From positions 248,001-312,000 of the forward strand of contig NZ_JAFNIH010000023.1 of assembly GCF_019160155.1 (NCBI RefSeq): a DNA stretch of 64,000 nt, given 5' to 3'. The position numbers were made by a program, and so were the translations under genes. The first letter of the stretch is position 1; each line of letters opens with the position of its first letter. The notes beneath the pieces were generated by a model that had not been told where the DNA came from, made no database searches, and saw only the letters and a list, made by a program, of their open reading frames with translations. This document shows positions 18,590 to 28,657 of this stretch, piece after piece. The stretch comes from Pinisolibacter aquiterrae (GTDB lineage Bacteria; Pseudomonadota; Alphaproteobacteria; Rhizobiales; Ancalomicrobiaceae).

Positions 18590-19360
18590 TCAGCGCGCGT
18601 CTCGATCCTCGGCCTCGAGCGCGCGGGCGAGCGCGGCGAGAAAGCCGTCGCGGGTCGCCGGCGGGACGATGCCGCGCGCCTCCCAGACGTGACGCTGGAA
18701 GAAGTGGCGCGTCAGGTCGAGACCGGCGCGCAGCTCCGGCGTCGCCACCCGGCCCCAGCCGGCGGGCGCCTCGACGGCGGCGAGGAAGCGGGGCAAGGGC
18801 AACAGTCGATCGGCCCAGGGCGCACCGGCGGCGCGCCCGGCGGCGCGCCCGGTCTTGGGGCTGACCCAGGCGAGATCGGCGGTGTCGGCCCCCTCCCCGG
18901 TCAGCGCGCATTCGGAGAGATCGAGCCCGAAGCCGAGCGCCTCGATCACCGCCAGTTCGAACCGCACCATCAGCTCGCCCACGAGGCGGGGGTGGTCGAA
19001 GCGGTCGAGCAGAAGCTCGAGATCGGCGAAGAGATCGGGATGGGGATCGCGCTCGGGCAGGAGGCGCAGATGCGCCGCCAGCGTCTGGATGCCGTTCAGC
19101 GCCAGCGGGTCGGCCATGAGGGCGGCGGCGCGGGCATCGGCCGGCTCGACCACATAGGAGCCCATGTGCTCGTCGAGGCGGGCGCGCCAGACCACGTCGA
19201 GGCGGTTGCCGATCTGGAGCATGGCGACGCGGCTCTTGGAGCGGCCGCCCTTGACGGCGCCGAGGTGGCGGCCGTGATCGCGGGTCATCAGCTCGACGAG
19301 CGCATCCGCCTCGCCGAGCCGCCGCGTGCCGAGCACCACACCGACGTCGCTCCATTCCAT
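18590..19360 (-). CDS. recO: DNA repair protein RecO
   Basis: Recombination mediator that helps load RecA onto SSB-coated DNA in the RecFOR pathway. 256 residues, normal length. The N-terminal OB-fold is recognisable (GVVLGTRRLGEADALVELMTR at the start, then GGRSKSRVAMLQIG) and the helical C-terminal part ends in an acidic/basic tail. It is the last gene of the rel-pyrE-pdxJ-acpS-lepB-rnc-era-recO run, 33 nt after era. Start ATG at 19358-19360. Confidence 0.9.
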   Translation of the reverse strand: MEWSDVGVVLGTRRLGEADALVELMTRDHGRHLGAVKGGRSKSRVAMLQIGNRLDVVWRARLDEHMGSYVVEPADARAAALMADPLALNGIQTLAAHLRLLPERDPHPDLFADLELLLDRFDHPRLVGELMVRFELAVIEALGFGLDLSECALTGEGADTADLAWVSPKTGRAAGRAAGAPWADRLLPLPRFLAAVEAPAGWGRVATPELRAGLDLTRHFFQRHVWEARGIVPPATRDGFLAALARALEAEDRDAR

Positions 19361-19393
19361 GGGAGGCTCATCCTCGGCCGGAAGCGGACCGCC

Positions 19394-20332
19394 TCACTCC
19401 TTCGGCAGTTCCAGACCCATCTGACGATAGCGCTCGGGGTCGTCCGACCAGTTCTCGCGCACCTTGACGAAGAGGAACAAGTGGACCGGGCAATCGGCCG
19501 CCTCGGCGATGTCCTTGCGTGCGGCCATGGAGACGGCCTTGATGGTCTCGCCCTTGGCGCCGATGACGATGCGCTTCTGGCTCTCGCGGGCGACGTAGAT
19601 CGTCTGCTCGACGCGGACGGAGCCGTCCTTCTGCTCCTTCCACTGTTCGGTCTCCACGGTCGACTCGTAGGGCAATTCGTCGTGGAGGCGCAGGAAGACC
19701 TTCTCGCGGGTGATCTCGGCGGCGAGCTGGCGCAGCGGCAGGTCCGAGATCTGGTCCTCGGGATAGAGCCACGGGCCTTCCGGCATCTCGCCGGCGAGCC
19801 AAGTGAGCACGTCGGGCACGCCGTCGCCGTTCAGCGCCGAGACCATGAAGGTGCGCTCGAAGGGGATGCGCTCGTTGGCGGCGGCGGTCAGCGCCAGCAG
19901 CGCGTCGCGGCGCAGGAGATCGACCTTGTTGAGGATCAGGATCTTGCGGTGGTTCATCGCCGCGAGCTTCTCGAAGACCGCATCGGCCGCCTCGTCGATC
20001 CCCTTCTTGGCGTCGATCAGGCAGGCGACGACGTCGGCGTCGGCGGCGCCGCCCCAGGCGGTCGTCACCATGGCGCGGTCGAGCCGCCGGCGCGGATTGA
20101 AGATGCCGGGGGTGTCGACGAAGATGACCTGGGATTGCCCCTCGATGGCGATGCCGCGCACCAGTGAGCGGGTGGTCTGCACCTTGTGGGTGACGATCGA
20201 CACCTTGGAGCCGACGAGCTGGTTGAGCAGCGTCGACTTGCCGGCGTTGGGGGCGCCGATCAGGGCGACGAAGCCGGCGCGGATCGGCCGGCCCGCGGCC
20301 GACCCTTCATGAGAATGGTCAGGCTCGGTCAT
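19394..20332 (-). CDS. era: GTPase Era
   Basis: Ribosome-assembly GTPase that binds the 3' end of 16S rRNA. 312 residues. G1 P-loop GAPNAGKST at 26-34, G2 near KVQTTR, G3 DTPGIF, G4 NKVD around 148, and a C-terminal KH domain with VIGAKGETIKAVSMAARKDI. Its start (20330-20332) lies inside the 3' end of rnc, whose stop is at 20319, a 14-nt overlap showing translational coupling. rnc and era are commonly coupled in bacteria. Confidence 0.96.
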   Translation of the reverse strand: MTEPDHSHEGSAAGRPIRAGFVALIGAPNAGKSTLLNQLVGSKVSIVTHKVQTTRSLVRGIAIEGQSQVIFVDTPGIFNPRRRLDRAMVTTAWGGAADADVVACLIDAKKGIDEAADAVFEKLAAMNHRKILILNKVDLLRRDALLALTAAANERIPFERTFMVSALNGDGVPDVLTWLAGEMPEGPWLYPEDQISDLPLRQLAAEITREKVFLRLHDELPYESTVETEQWKEQKDGSVRVEQTIYVARESQKRIVIGAKGETIKAVSMAARKDIAEAADCPVHLFLFVKVRENWSDDPERYRQMGLELPKE

Positions 20333-21029
20333 CGGATGGTTCCTTCCAGAGGCCCTCGCGCACGAGGACCAGGGTGGCGGCGTTCTGTTCGGCCTCGCGC
20401 TTCGAGCGGCCCGAGCCGGTCATGCCGGCGACGGGGCCGGCGATGTCGACGGCGATGGCGAAGACGGGATCGTGATCGGGACCCTCGCGCGAGACGAGGC
20501 GATAGGACGGCGCCTGAAGGCCGCGCGACTGGAGCCATTCCTGAAGCGTGGTCTTGGCGTCGCGCAAAGGGCCGCGCGCGGCGCGCATGCGCTCGGTCCA
20601 CATCCGCTCGACGAAGGCGCGGGCGGGCTCGAACCCGGCATCGAGATGGATCGCGGCGATCACCGCCTCCATCACGTCGCCGAGGATCGCCGCCTTGGTG
20701 CGCCCGCCCGACTGCGCCTCGCCCGAGCCGAGCCGCACGGCGGCGCCGAGACCGAGTTCACGAGCGACGTCGGCACAGGTCTCGCGCTTGACGAGCGCGT
20801 TGAGGCGGCGGGCGAGCTCGCCCTCCTCGGCCTGCGGATAGGTGCGGTAGACCATGCCGGCGACGGTCAGGGCGAGGACGCGATCGCCGAGGAACTCCAT
20901 GCGCTGGTAGCTGTCGGAGGGCTGCTGCACGGCGCTGGTATGGGTCAGGGCACGGACCAGCAGATCGCGATCGGCGAAACGGTGGCCGATCCGGGCCTCG
21001 ATCTCGTCCAGGGAGGCGCTCGCCTTCAT
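20319..21029 (-). CDS. rnc: Ribonuclease III
   Basis: Double-strand-specific endoribonuclease for rRNA and regulatory RNA processing. 236 residues. Catalytic signature EFLGDRVL at 45-52 and the downstream GDVMEAVIAAIHLDAG acidic block, then a C-terminal double-stranded-RNA-binding domain from about 160 (TTLQEWLQSRG, with GSGRSKREAEQNAA at the end). The start ATG at 21027-21029 overlaps the lepB stop by one base (TGATG), and the 3' end overlaps era. Confidence 0.96.
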   Translation of the reverse strand: MKASASLDEIEARIGHRFADRDLLVRALTHTSAVQQPSDSYQRMEFLGDRVLALTVAGMVYRTYPQAEEGELARRLNALVKRETCADVARELGLGAAVRLGSGEAQSGGRTKAAILGDVMEAVIAAIHLDAGFEPARAFVERMWTERMRAARGPLRDAKTTLQEWLQSRGLQAPSYRLVSREGPDHDPVFAIAVDIAGPVAGMTGSGRSKREAEQNAATLVLVREGLWKEPSDDRA

Positions 21030-21784
21030 CACAGGAGACCGAACAGGCGGTTCCAACGCACGTCCATGGGCCAGTTCCAGACCTGCCAGGGGGCGACGCC
21101 CTCGTCGATCGAGAAGAAGATGACCCGCGCCTTGCCGATCAGGTTCTCGTAGGGCACGTAGCCGACCGCGTCGAGGAAGCGGCTGTCCTGGGAATTGTCG
21201 CGGTTGTCGCCCATCATGAAGTAATGGCCGGCGGGAACGACGTATTCGGGCGTGTTGTTCTGGAAGCCACCGTCCTCGCGCTTGAGGATTGTGTGGGAGA
21301 CGCCGCCGGGCAGCGTCTCCTTGAAGGCGCGGGTCTTCACGTCGATGCCGTAATAGTCCTTCTCGACGAAGGGCGGCAGCGGCTCCAGCTTCACCGGCTC
21401 GCCGTTGATGTGCAGCACGCCCTGGGTGACGCGGATGCGGTCGCCGGGCAGGCCGATCACCCGCTTGATGTAGTCGGTCGAATTGTCCTTGGGCAGCTTG
21501 AAGACGACGACGTCGCCGCGCTTCGGCTCCGTGCCCCAGACGCGGCCGGAGAAGTTCACCTGATCGAGCGGCCAGGGGAAGGAGAAACGCGAGAAGCCGT
21601 AGCTGTATTTCGACACGAAGAGATAATCGCCGACGAGCAGCGTCGACTTCATCGATCCGGACGGGATGTTGAAGGGCTGGAACAGGAAGGTGCGCACCAG
21701 AAGCGCCAGGATCAGCGCCTGGACGATCACCTTCACGGTTTCGAGCCAGGAAGTCTCGGCTGCGGGCTTGGTCGTCACGCTCAT
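21029..21784 (-). CDS. lepB: Signal peptidase I
   Basis: Inner-membrane serine protease that removes Sec and Tat signal peptides. 251 residues. One transmembrane anchor (about 18-35), then catalytic S44 in IPSGSMKSTLLVGD and general-base K107 in DYIKRVIGLPGD, plus the C-terminal GDNRDNSQDSR box. It feeds directly into rnc with a 1-nt stop/start overlap. Start ATG at 21782-21784. Confidence 0.96.
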   Translation of the reverse strand: MSVTTKPAAETSWLETVKVIVQALILALLVRTFLFQPFNIPSGSMKSTLLVGDYLFVSKYSYGFSRFSFPWPLDQVNFSGRVWGTEPKRGDVVVFKLPKDNSTDYIKRVIGLPGDRIRVTQGVLHINGEPVKLEPLPPFVEKDYYGIDVKTRAFKETLPGGVSHTILKREDGGFQNNTPEYVVPAGHYFMMGDNRDNSQDSRFLDAVGYVPYENLIGKARVIFFSIDEGVAPWQVWNWPMDVRWNRLFGLL

Positions 21785-21851
21785 GTCTTTCTTCGATCCC
21801 CGGTTCGGTCGGTGATAGCGCGCCGACCGGCCGCGCGCAACGCAATCGGGG

Positions 21852-22271
21852 TCACACCCTGCGCGCGGGCCAGTCTTCCGGCCAGGCGGAGATCACGACG
21901 AAGGCCTGGGCGATCGGGTGATCGTCGGTGATGGTGATGTCGATCCGCGCGCGAAACCCCGGCGGCGTCATCCGCGCCAGCCGCTCGGCGGCGCGCCCGA
22001 CCAGCGCCAGGGTGGGACGGCCCGAGGGCTCGTTGACCACGCCCATCTCGGTCCAGGACACGCCTTGGGCGATGCCGGTGCCGAGCGCCTTGGCGCAGGC
22101 CTCCTTGGCGGCGAAGCGCTTGGCGTAGGACGCGGCGCGGCTGGCGCGGGCGTCGGACTTCTCGCGCTCGACCTCGGTGAAGCAGCGATGGGTGAAGCGT
22201 TCGCCGAACCGCTCGAGGGATTTCTCGATGCGGCGGATGTCGATCAGATCCGAGCCGATGCCGAGGATCAT
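21852..22271 (-). CDS. acpS: Holo-[acyl-carrier-protein] synthase
   Basis: Transfers 4'-phosphopantetheine from CoA to apo-ACP. 139 residues, small AcpS type. Mg2+-binding aspartate in [13 protein letters not shown] at the N-terminus and the second motif [16 protein letters not shown] at about 70-85. Located 67 nt upstream of lepB and 19 nt downstream of pdxJ, so in the same transcription unit. Start ATG at 22269-22271. Confidence 0.95.
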   Translation of the reverse strand: MILGIGSDLIDIRRIEKSLERFGERFTHRCFTEVEREKSDARASRAASYAKRFAAKEACAKALGTGIAQGVSWTEMGVVNEPSGRPTLALVGRAAERLARMTPPGFRARIDITITDDHPIAQAFVVISAWPEDWPARRV

Positions 22272-22290
22272 GCGCCCCTCCCCTCGCCGG

Positions 22291-23049
22291 TCACGCGCGA
22301 GCCACGTCCATCAGGCGGCGCATCTCGCGCACCGAGGCCTCGAGACCGACGAAGATCGCCTCGCCGATCAGGAAATGACCGATGTTGAGTTCGCGGATCT
22401 CACGAATCGCCGCGATCGGCGCGACGTTGGCGAAGGTCAGGCCGTGGCCGGCGTGGATCTCGAGACCACCGGCGGCGCCGTGGGCGGCGGCGGCGGCGAG
22501 GCGGGCGAGTTCGGCGGTGGCGGCGTCGCTCTCACCGGCGTCGAGGAGATCGCAATATTTGCCGGTGTGGAGTTCGACCACCGGCGCGCCCATGGCGATC
22601 GCCGCGGCGAGCTGGCGCGGATCGGGCTCGATGAAGAGCGACACGCGGATGCCGCGATCGCGCAGGCGGGCGATCATCGGGCCGAGATGGGCACGCCCGC
22701 CGGCGGCGTCGAGGCCGCCCTCGGTGGTGCGCTCGGCGCGACGCTCCGGCACGATGCAGGCGGCATGCGGTCCATGACGCAGGGCGATCTCGACCATCTC
22801 CTCGGTCGCCGCCATCTCCAGATTGAGCGGCAGGGCGATCTCGGCCATCAGACGTTCGATGTCGCTGTCGCGAATGTGGCGGCGATCCTCGCGCAGATGG
22901 GCGGTGATGCCGTCGGCCCCGGCGGCCTGCGCCAGATGCGCGGCGCGAACCGGATCGGGCAGAGCACCGCCGCGCGCGTTGCGGATGGTGGCGACGTGGT
23001 CGATGTTGACGCCGAGACGCAGGGATCCCGAGGGGGCGGCGGTGGACAT
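22291..23049 (-). CDS. pdxJ: Pyridoxine 5'-phosphate synthase
   Basis: Condenses 1-deoxyxylulose 5-phosphate with 3-amino-2-oxopropyl phosphate to form the vitamin B6 ring. 252 residues, TIM barrel. Signatures: [15 protein letters not shown] near the N-terminus, [19 protein letters not shown], and EIHAGHGLT near the C-terminus. pdxA, which makes the aminoacetone-phosphate precursor, lies at 61.5 kb, so both enzymes of this branch are in the window. Start ATG at 23047-23049. About 175 nt separate it from pyrE, with no gene visible. Confidence 0.95.
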   Translation of the reverse strand: MSTAAPSGSLRLGVNIDHVATIRNARGGALPDPVRAAHLAQAAGADGITAHLREDRRHIRDSDIERLMAEIALPLNLEMAATEEMVEIALRHGPHAACIVPERRAERTTEGGLDAAGGRAHLGPMIARLRDRGIRVSLFIEPDPRQLAAAIAMGAPVVELHTGKYCDLLDAGESDAATAELARLAAAAAHGAAGGLEIHAGHGLTFANVAPIAAIREIRELNIGHFLIGEAIFVGLEASVREMRRLMDVARA

Positions 23050-23225
23050 GGGGGAGATCCTCGTGAGCGTCGGAAATCTCCGGCGGGGCGCGCGGGCCCT
23101 GCATCGTCGGAGGAGGAAAACGCCGAGCGCGCGCGAGATGGTCGGTGTTCGCGCGCGCCCGAGACTTCGCGAAGACATAGGCACGGCGCGTGGCGGGAAC
23201 AAGACGCGCCGGCCGCCGTGCCCCG

Positions 23226-23804
23226 TCAGATGTTGCGGCTGCCGGGCTTGACCGCCGGCAGGGCGGCGAGATCGGGCGGCAAGGCGTCGGCGGGATAGGC
23301 CGGCACTTCGTATTCCGCGAGCGCCACCAGCGGCACGCCGCAGTCGGCCTTGCCGGCGGAGCGGTCGATCAGGCAGGCGACGGCCAGCACCTCGGCGCCG
23401 ATCGCCCTCAGCGCCGCCACGGTCTCGCGCGAGGAGAGGCCGGTCGTGACGATGTCCTCGATGATGACGACGCGGGCGCCCGGCGCCAGCTCGAAGCGGC
23501 GCAGGCGCATCTCGCCCGCCTCGCGCTCGGTCCACACCGCCGGCACGCCGAGGTGACGCGCGGTCTCGTAGGCCGGGATGATGCCGCCCATGGCCGGGCC
23601 GACGACGGCGTCGATCTTGCCGAGACCGGCGGCGCCGATCTTCGAGGCCAGCGCCTTGCAGACGATCTCGGTCTTGTCGGGATACTGGAAGACGCGGGCC
23701 TTCTGGATGAAGACCGGCGAGCGCAGGCCCGACGACAGGATGAAATGGCCGGTCAGCAGAGCGCCGCAGGACTTGAACACATCGAGGACTTCGTCGCGGG
23801 TCAT
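23226..23804 (-). CDS. pyrE: Orotate phosphoribosyltransferase
   Basis: Forms orotidine 5'-phosphate from orotate and PRPP in pyrimidine synthesis. 192 residues. PRPP-binding motif [14 protein letters not shown] at 112-125 and the [15 protein letters not shown] segment near 70-84. The gene begins 21 nt after the rel stop on the same strand. Start ATG at 23802-23804. Confidence 0.94.
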   Translation of the reverse strand: MTRDEVLDVFKSCGALLTGHFILSSGLRSPVFIQKARVFQYPDKTEIVCKALASKIGAAGLGKIDAVVGPAMGGIIPAYETARHLGVPAVWTEREAGEMRLRRFELAPGARVVIIEDIVTTGLSSRETVAALRAIGAEVLAVACLIDRSAGKADCGVPLVALAEYEVPAYPADALPPDLAALPAVKPGSRNI

Positions 23805-23825
23805 CGTCTCGAATTCTCCTGAGGA

Positions 23826-26051
23826 TCAGCCGTTGACGCGGGTGGCCGAGGCGATGATCGGCTTGGCGCGCAGCTGATTGATGATGCGGGTGAGGTGCTT
23901 CAGGTCCCAGACCTCGAGATCGATCAGGATCTCGTGGAAGTCGGCGGCCTTGGGGATCATCTTGATGTTGTCGATGTTGCCGTCGTTCTCGGCGATCACC
24001 TGGGCGATCTGGGCGAGCGAACCGGGCTCGTTCAGCGAATTGATGGTGATGCGGGCCGGGAAGCGGGCCGGCGTGGTCGGGTCGATGTCCCAGCGCACGT
24101 CGAGCCAGCGCGACGGTTCCTCGTCGAAGGCCTTCAGGGCCGGCGACTGGATCGGATAGATGGTGATCCCCTCGCCCGGGGTCAGGATGCCGACGATGCG
24201 GTCACCCGGCACGGCGCCGCCGTTGGGGGCGAAGCGCACCGGCAGATCGCCGGAGAGGCCGCGAATCGGGATCGAGGTGCGGTCGTCGGAGCCGCCGTCG
24301 GGGACGCGGAACTTCATCACGCCGGAGGTCGAGCCGGCGTCGAACCAGCCGTCGCCGGTGGCCGGGCGCGGCGTGGCCGGTTGGCCGCGCGCGTCGAAGA
24401 GTTCCGGATGGACGGCGCGCAGCACCGCCTCGGAGGCGATCTCGCCGCGCCCGACCGCGGTCAGCACCTCGGTGGAGGAATTGTGGCCGAGGCGGTGGAC
24501 CGCGGCGGCGAGATCGGCGTCGAGGAAGGTGCGGCCGGCGCGCTCGAAGGCACGCTCCAGGATCTGCCGGCCGAGGCCGCCGAACTGCTTGCGGACGGCG
24601 TCGCGGGTGGCGCGGCGGATGGCGGCGCGGGCGCGGCCGGTGACGGCGATCTGCTCCCAGGCGGCGGGCGGCACCTGCGCGTCGGAACGGACGATCTCGA
24701 CCTCGTCGCCATTGGCGAGTTCGGTCATCACCGGGCGGATGCGGCCGTTGATCTTGGCGCCGACGCAGGTGTTGCCGACGTCGGTGTGGACCGCATAGGC
24801 GAAGTCGATCGGGGTGGCGCCACGCGGCAGGGCGATGATCCGCCCCTTGGGCGTGAAGCAGAAGACCTGATCCTGGAACAGCTCGAGCTTGGTGTTCTCG
24901 AGGAATTCCTCCGGATTGAGGCTCGGGTCGTTGAGGCGCTCGATGGTCTCGCGCAGCCAGGAATAGGCGCCGGATTCCTTCGAGAGATCGACGATGTTGC
25001 GGCCGCCGGAGATCTTGTCGCCGTCCTTGTAGAGGGCGTGGGCGGCGATGCCGTATTCGGCGAAACGGTGCATCTCCTCGGTGCGGATCTGCAGCTCGAC
25101 GCGCTGGCGACCGGGACCGACCACGGTGGTGTGGATCGAGCGGTAGTCGTTCTGCTTGGGCGTCGAGATGTAGTCCTTGAACCGGCCCGGCACCATCGAC
25201 CAAGTGGTATGGACGAGCCCGAGGGCGTGATAGCAGTCGTGCAGCGTCGGCACGACGATGCGGAAGCCGAAGATGTCGGAGAGCTGCTCGAAGGAGAGGC
25301 CCTTGCGCTGAACCTTGGTGAAGATCGAATAGGGCTTCTTCTCGCGGCCCTTGACGCGCGCGGGAATGCCGTCGGAGCCGAGCTTCTCGGTCAAGGCCTG
25401 TTCGATCGCCGGGATGAGGTTCTTGTTCTCCTCGCGCAGCAGCGCCAGCCGCGTCACGATCGAGGCATAGGCGTCGGGCTGGAGATTGCGGAAGGAGAGA
25501 TCCTCGAGTTCCTCGCGGATGTTCTGCATGCCCATGCGGCCGGCGAGCGGCGCATAGATCTCCATCGTCTCCTCGGCGATGCGCAGGCGCTTGTCCTCGC
25601 GCATGTGGTGGAGCGTGCGCATGTTGTGGAGCCGGTCGGCGAGCTTGACCAGCAACACGCGGATGTCCGCAGCAACCGCCAGCAACAGGCGGCGGAAATT
25701 CTCCGCCTGCTCGGTCTTCTTGGAGACGAAGTCGAGCTTCTTCAGCTTGGTGAGACTGTCGACCAGTTCGGCGATCTCGGCGCCGAACATGCGCGAGATC
25801 TCCTCCTTGGTCGCGTCGGTATCCTCGATGGTGTCGTGGAGCAGCGCCACCGCGATGGTGGCATCGTCCATGCGCATCTCGGTCAGGATCGCCGCGACCT
25901 CGAGGGGATGGGAGAAATAGGGATCGCCCGACGCTCGTTTCTGGGGCGCATGCTTCATCATCCCGTAGACATAGGCCTTGTCGAGCAGGGCCTCGTCGCA
26001 ACGGGGATTGTAGCGCTTCACCAGATCGACGAGTTCGTACTGACGCATCAT
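23826..26051 (-). CDS. rel: Bifunctional (p)ppGpp synthetase/hydrolase (Rel/SpoT family)
   Basis: Stringent-response enzyme that makes and degrades (p)ppGpp. 741 residues. The HD hydrolase domain is intact (H72-D73 and E76-D77 in LLHDTIED). The synthetase domain has [20 protein letters not shown] and [20 protein letters not shown]; the RFKD charge pattern matches bifunctional enzymes. A TGS domain follows (about 385-445, [19 protein letters not shown]) and an ACT domain ends the protein. As the single long RSH seen here it is probably the only one of its class, as usual in alphaproteobacteria. Two adjacent ATGs (26049-26051, 26046-26048) are possible starts. Confidence 0.95.
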   Translation of the reverse strand: MMRQYELVDLVKRYNPRCDEALLDKAYVYGMMKHAPQKRASGDPYFSHPLEVAAILTEMRMDDATIAVALLHDTIEDTDATKEEISRMFGAEIAELVDSLTKLKKLDFVSKKTEQAENFRRLLLAVAADIRVLLVKLADRLHNMRTLHHMREDKRLRIAEETMEIYAPLAGRMGMQNIREELEDLSFRNLQPDAYASIVTRLALLREENKNLIPAIEQALTEKLGSDGIPARVKGREKKPYSIFTKVQRKGLSFEQLSDIFGFRIVVPTLHDCYHALGLVHTTWSMVPGRFKDYISTPKQNDYRSIHTTVVGPGRQRVELQIRTEEMHRFAEYGIAAHALYKDGDKISGGRNIVDLSKESGAYSWLRETIERLNDPSLNPEEFLENTKLELFQDQVFCFTPKGRIIALPRGATPIDFAYAVHTDVGNTCVGAKINGRIRPVMTELANGDEVEIVRSDAQVPPAAWEQIAVTGRARAAIRRATRDAVRKQFGGLGRQILERAFERAGRTFLDADLAAAVHRLGHNSSTEVLTAVGRGEIASEAVLRAVHPELFDARGQPATPRPATGDGWFDAGSTSGVMKFRVPDGGSDDRTSIPIRGLSGDLPVRFAPNGGAVPGDRIVGILTPGEGITIYPIQSPALKAFDEEPSRWLDVRWDIDPTTPARFPARITINSLNEPGSLAQIAQVIAENDGNIDNIKMIPKAADFHEILIDLEVWDLKHLTRIINQLRAKPIIASATRVNG

Positions 26052-26272
26052 GGCGCGGGTGGGCACCTCGGATCGAACCCGGGATCGGGCGGGGCGAGAA
26101 ACTTATCAGAGGCCGATCGCCCTTCGCCAGTGGCGCGGGACGCGCGACAGGGTCGTCCTGGCCGGGGAGAGAGCGGCGGGACCCGCCCGGGGTGCCGCTA
26201 CGCAAGACGCCCGCCGAAGCGGGCGTCGAAAAGGCCGGAAAGAGCGGCGCGAGAGCGATCCCGCGCGCGGTC

Positions 26273-26647
26273 TCAGTCCTCTTCTTCCTTGTCCGGGGGC
26301 ACCAGGCCCTCGAGACCGCGCAGCAGCTCTTCTTCCGACATGCGGTCGAACTGCATCTCCGAATCGTCGTCGGAGGCGGCGGTGACCATCGCGACCGGCT
26401 CCGGCTCGGGCTCGTCGACCTCGACGAACTTCTGAAGGGAGTGGATGAACTCCTCGTTCAGATCTTCCGGGCTGATCGTCTCGTCGGCGATCTCGCGCAG
26501 GGCGACGACCGGGTTCTTGTCGTTGTCGCGATCGATGGTGATCGGAGCACCCGACGAGATCATGCGGGCGCGATGGCTCGCCAGAAGCACCAGCTCGAAG
26601 CGGTTCTCCACCTTGTCGATGCAGTCCTCGACCGTGACGCGCGCCAT
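26273..26647 (-). CDS. rpoZ: RNA polymerase omega subunit
   Basis: Small subunit that chaperones and stabilises beta' in RNA polymerase. 124 residues. N-terminal signature [20 protein letters not shown] and then [11 protein letters not shown], followed by [14 protein letters not shown]. The C-terminal extension is long and acidic (DEPEPEP and a KEEED end), as in many alphaproteobacteria. Start ATG at 26645-26647. It sits upstream of rel with about 220 nt between, the usual alphaproteobacterial arrangement. Confidence 0.95.
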   Translation of the reverse strand: MARVTVEDCIDKVENRFELVLLASHRARMISSGAPITIDRDNDKNPVVALREIADETISPEDLNEEFIHSLQKFVEVDEPEPEPVAMVTAASDDDSEMQFDRMSEEELLRGLEGLVPPDKEEED

Positions 26648-26982
26648 TCCACATTCTCCTCGCGGGCAATACGAGCGCGGAGACATAAGACCAAGCGCGC
26701 GGAAAAGCAACGGATAAGCGGGGCTCCGACCGAAAACGACCGGCGGGAGGACGGTGTCGCCACGCTCGCAACAACTCGTGATCTACATATGAAGTTCTGG
26801 CCTTCCACCCGACGTTCCTATAAGATGCTTAGCTCCGATCATCCTCTCGGCGATTTTTTCAGGTCGAGCCCAACAAAAAAATGAACCCGAGGCCGATCGG
26901 CCCATTTCACGCTCTCCGGCGTCATTTTTCATCCCCAACCCCGGTGAGCCCCGACACTCGGAACATGGAAGATTCGAATCCC
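26648..26982. promoter_or_regulatory. Divergent intergenic region between rpoZ and the NYN gene
   Basis: 335 nt, distinctly more AT-rich than the surroundings between about 26770 and 26885. It holds a T6/A6 inverted pair (26853-26859 with 26876-26882) and CTTATA-like stretches on the minus strand. Promoters for both genes are expected here. I found no tRNA or tmRNA structure: a TTCGAAT at 26971 lacks a matching T-stem. Confidence 0.5.
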
Positions 26983-27597
26983 ATGATCGATCCCCGTGAA
27001 AAGGTCGCGCTGTTCATCGACGGCGCGAATCTCTACGCCACCTCGAAAGCCCTCGGCTTCGACATCGACTACAAGCGCCTCCTCCAGGAATTCAAGGCCT
27101 CCTGCTATCTCCTCCGCGCATTCTACTATACCGCGCTGATCGAAGACCAGGAATACTCGTCGATTCGACCGCTGATCGATTGGCTCGACTACAACGGCTA
27201 CAAGGTCGTGACCAAGCCGACCAAGGAGTTCTTCGACTCCACCGGCCGTCGCAAGATCAAGGCGAACATGGACATCGAACTGGCGGTCGACGCCATGGAG
27301 ATGGCCGATCACGTCGACCACATCATCCTGTTCTCCGGCGACGGCGACTTCCGCCGCATGGTCGAGGCGATCCAGCGCAAGGGCAAGAAGGTGTCGGTCA
27401 TCTCGACCCTGCAGACTCAGCCGCCGATGATCGCCGACGATCTGCGCCGGCAGGCGGATCTCTTCATCGATCTCGCCTCGTTGCAGAACCGCATCGGCCG
27501 CGACCCGTCCGAGCGCATGGCGCGGATGGCCGAACGCGACGCCCAGCGTCGTCAACAGGTCGAGCCCGACGACGAGGAATACGACGACGAGGCTTGA
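26983..27597 (+). CDS. NYN-domain protein (LabA/DUF88 family, putative ribonuclease)
   Basis: 204 residues. PIN-like NYN fold: FIDGANLYATSKALGFDIDY at the start carries the first acidic residue, IDWLDYNGYKVVTKP is mid-domain, and MDIELAVDAMEM plus ILFSGDGDFRRMVEAIQRKGKKV supply the remaining acidic residues of a metal-dependent nuclease site. A predicted RNA-processing role follows from the family. The tail is highly charged. I chose ATG 26983, where family similarity begins; ATGs at 26965 and 26881 are alternatives without clear ribosome-binding sites. Confidence 0.85.
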   Translation: MIDPREKVALFIDGANLYATSKALGFDIDYKRLLQEFKASCYLLRAFYYTALIEDQEYSSIRPLIDWLDYNGYKVVTKPTKEFFDSTGRRKIKANMDIELAVDAMEMADHVDHIILFSGDGDFRRMVEAIQRKGKKVSVISTLQTQPPMIADDLRRQADLFIDLASLQNRIGRDPSERMARMAERDAQRRQQVEPDDEEYDDEA

Positions 27598-27633
27598 TCT
27601 CGCCGCGCGATCGTCGCATCGAACCGCACCACC

Positions 27634-27656
27634 GACCGGGGCCGAGCGCCCCGGTC
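27634..27656 (+). terminator. Hairpin terminator after the NYN gene
   Basis: Perfect 9-bp GC stem (GACCGGGGC with GCCCCGGTC) and a 5-nt loop, 36 nt past the stop, followed by TTCATGT. Probable intrinsic terminator with a weak T-tract. Confidence 0.55.
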
Positions 27657-27688
27657 TTCATGTCGGCGCTTCTGACACGAGGTTCGCC

Positions 27689-28345
27689 ATGCCCTCCCCC
27701 GCCGGCCTCGGCCCGCTCGACCCCGACCGCGATTGCGCGCTGTGCCCGCGCCTCGTCGATTTTCGCGAGGATTGGCGGCGGCGCGAGCCGAGCTGGTTCA
27801 ACGCGCCGGTGCCGAGTTTCGTCGGCGACGCGCCGCGCCTCCTGGTCGTCGGGCTGGCGCCGGGCGTGCGCGGGGCGAACCGGACCGGACGGCCCTTCAC
27901 CGGCGATTATGCCGGCGATCTCCTCTACGAGACGCTCTCCGACTATGGGTTCTCGAAGGGCACGTTCCGGGCGGATCCGCACGACGGGCTGCGGCTCACC
28001 GGCGCGCTGATCACCAACGCGGTGCGCTGCGTGCCGCCGGAGAACAAGCCGCTGCCGGCGGAGATCCACGCCTGCCGGCCGTTCCTGGTGGCGACGCTGG
28101 CGGCCCATCCGACGCTCACCGACGTGCTGGCGCTGGGCCGGGTGGCGCACGAGACCTTCCTGCGCACGGTCGGCGAGAAGCTCACGGCGCATCCCTTCGC
28201 CCACGGCGCGATCCACGGCCTCGCGAACGGGCTCCGCCTCCACGACAGCTATCACTGCTCACGCTACAACACGAACACCGGGCGGCTGACGCGGGAGATG
28301 TTCCGGAGCGTCTTCGACGGGATCGCAGGGGCGATGCGGGTCTGA
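27689..28345 (+). CDS. Uracil-DNA glycosylase, family 5 (UDGb type)
   Basis: Removes uracil and probably other deaminated bases from DNA. 218 residues. Motif A GLAPGVRGANRTGRPFTGD at 55-73 and motif B near the C-terminus (HDSYHCSRYNTNTGRLT) match UDGb rather than family 4, with no catalytic Asp or Asn in the usual family 1 position. C16, C19, C114 and C129 are placed to bind a 4Fe-4S cluster. Motif B carries YHCSRYNTNTGRLT where homologues often have HPSRxNTFTGRLT, a minor variation. Its stop is 6 nt from the convergent YciI-like gene. Confidence 0.9.
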   Translation: MPSPAGLGPLDPDRDCALCPRLVDFREDWRRREPSWFNAPVPSFVGDAPRLLVVGLAPGVRGANRTGRPFTGDYAGDLLYETLSDYGFSKGTFRADPHDGLRLTGALITNAVRCVPPENKPLPAEIHACRPFLVATLAAHPTLTDVLALGRVAHETFLRTVGEKLTAHPFAHGAIHGLANGLRLHDSYHCSRYNTNTGRLTREMFRSVFDGIAGAMRV

Positions 28346-28351
28346 GGAGCG

Positions 28352-28639
28352 TCAACCCAGCAGGAACGCCAGCCGGAGATCGGCCTTCGACGGCGCGATC
28401 TCCACGACCCTCGCCTTGACGATGCCCTCGGCGACGAAGGGATCGGCGTCGAGGCGCATCCGCAGCGCCTCGCGCGTCTCGCCCGTCGCCAGGACGGCGC
28501 CGCCGGCATTCCCGGCGAGCGAGCCGGCGAGGAGAAAGACGCCGTCGGCGAAGCCGCGCGCGAGCCACGCGAGGTGCCCCTCGAGGAACGCGCCCGCGTT
28601 CGATCGCGCGGCGGTGAATTCGAGCATCACGAAGAACAT
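28352..28639 (-). CDS. YciI-like protein
   Basis: 95 residues, a ferredoxin-like dimeric alpha+beta fold. The N-terminal LEFTAARSNAGAFLEGHLAWLARGFADG and the DADPFVAEGIVKARVVEI segment are typical of the YCII/YciI family, whose conserved His (here in EGHLAWL) and Asp (DADPF) may form an active site. Cellular role unknown. It follows the GST gene by 18 nt on the same strand and may be co-expressed with it. Confidence 0.83.
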   Translation of the reverse strand: MFFVMLEFTAARSNAGAFLEGHLAWLARGFADGVFLLAGSLAGNAGGAVLATGETREALRMRLDADPFVAEGIVKARVVEIAPSKADLRLAFLLG

Positions 28640-28657
28640 CGTGCGTCCCTCCCCCGT

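Noticed and set aside
23895-26435. 846-residue open frame on the plus strand
   Set aside because: Antisense to rel over its whole length; composition typical of GC-rich antisense frames.
26648-26982. tmRNA or tRNA gene near rpoZ/smpB
   Set aside because: A GATTCGAATCCC resembling a T-arm is present at about 26969, but the flanking bases do not form a 5-bp stem and there is no acceptor stem or tag-peptide reading frame.
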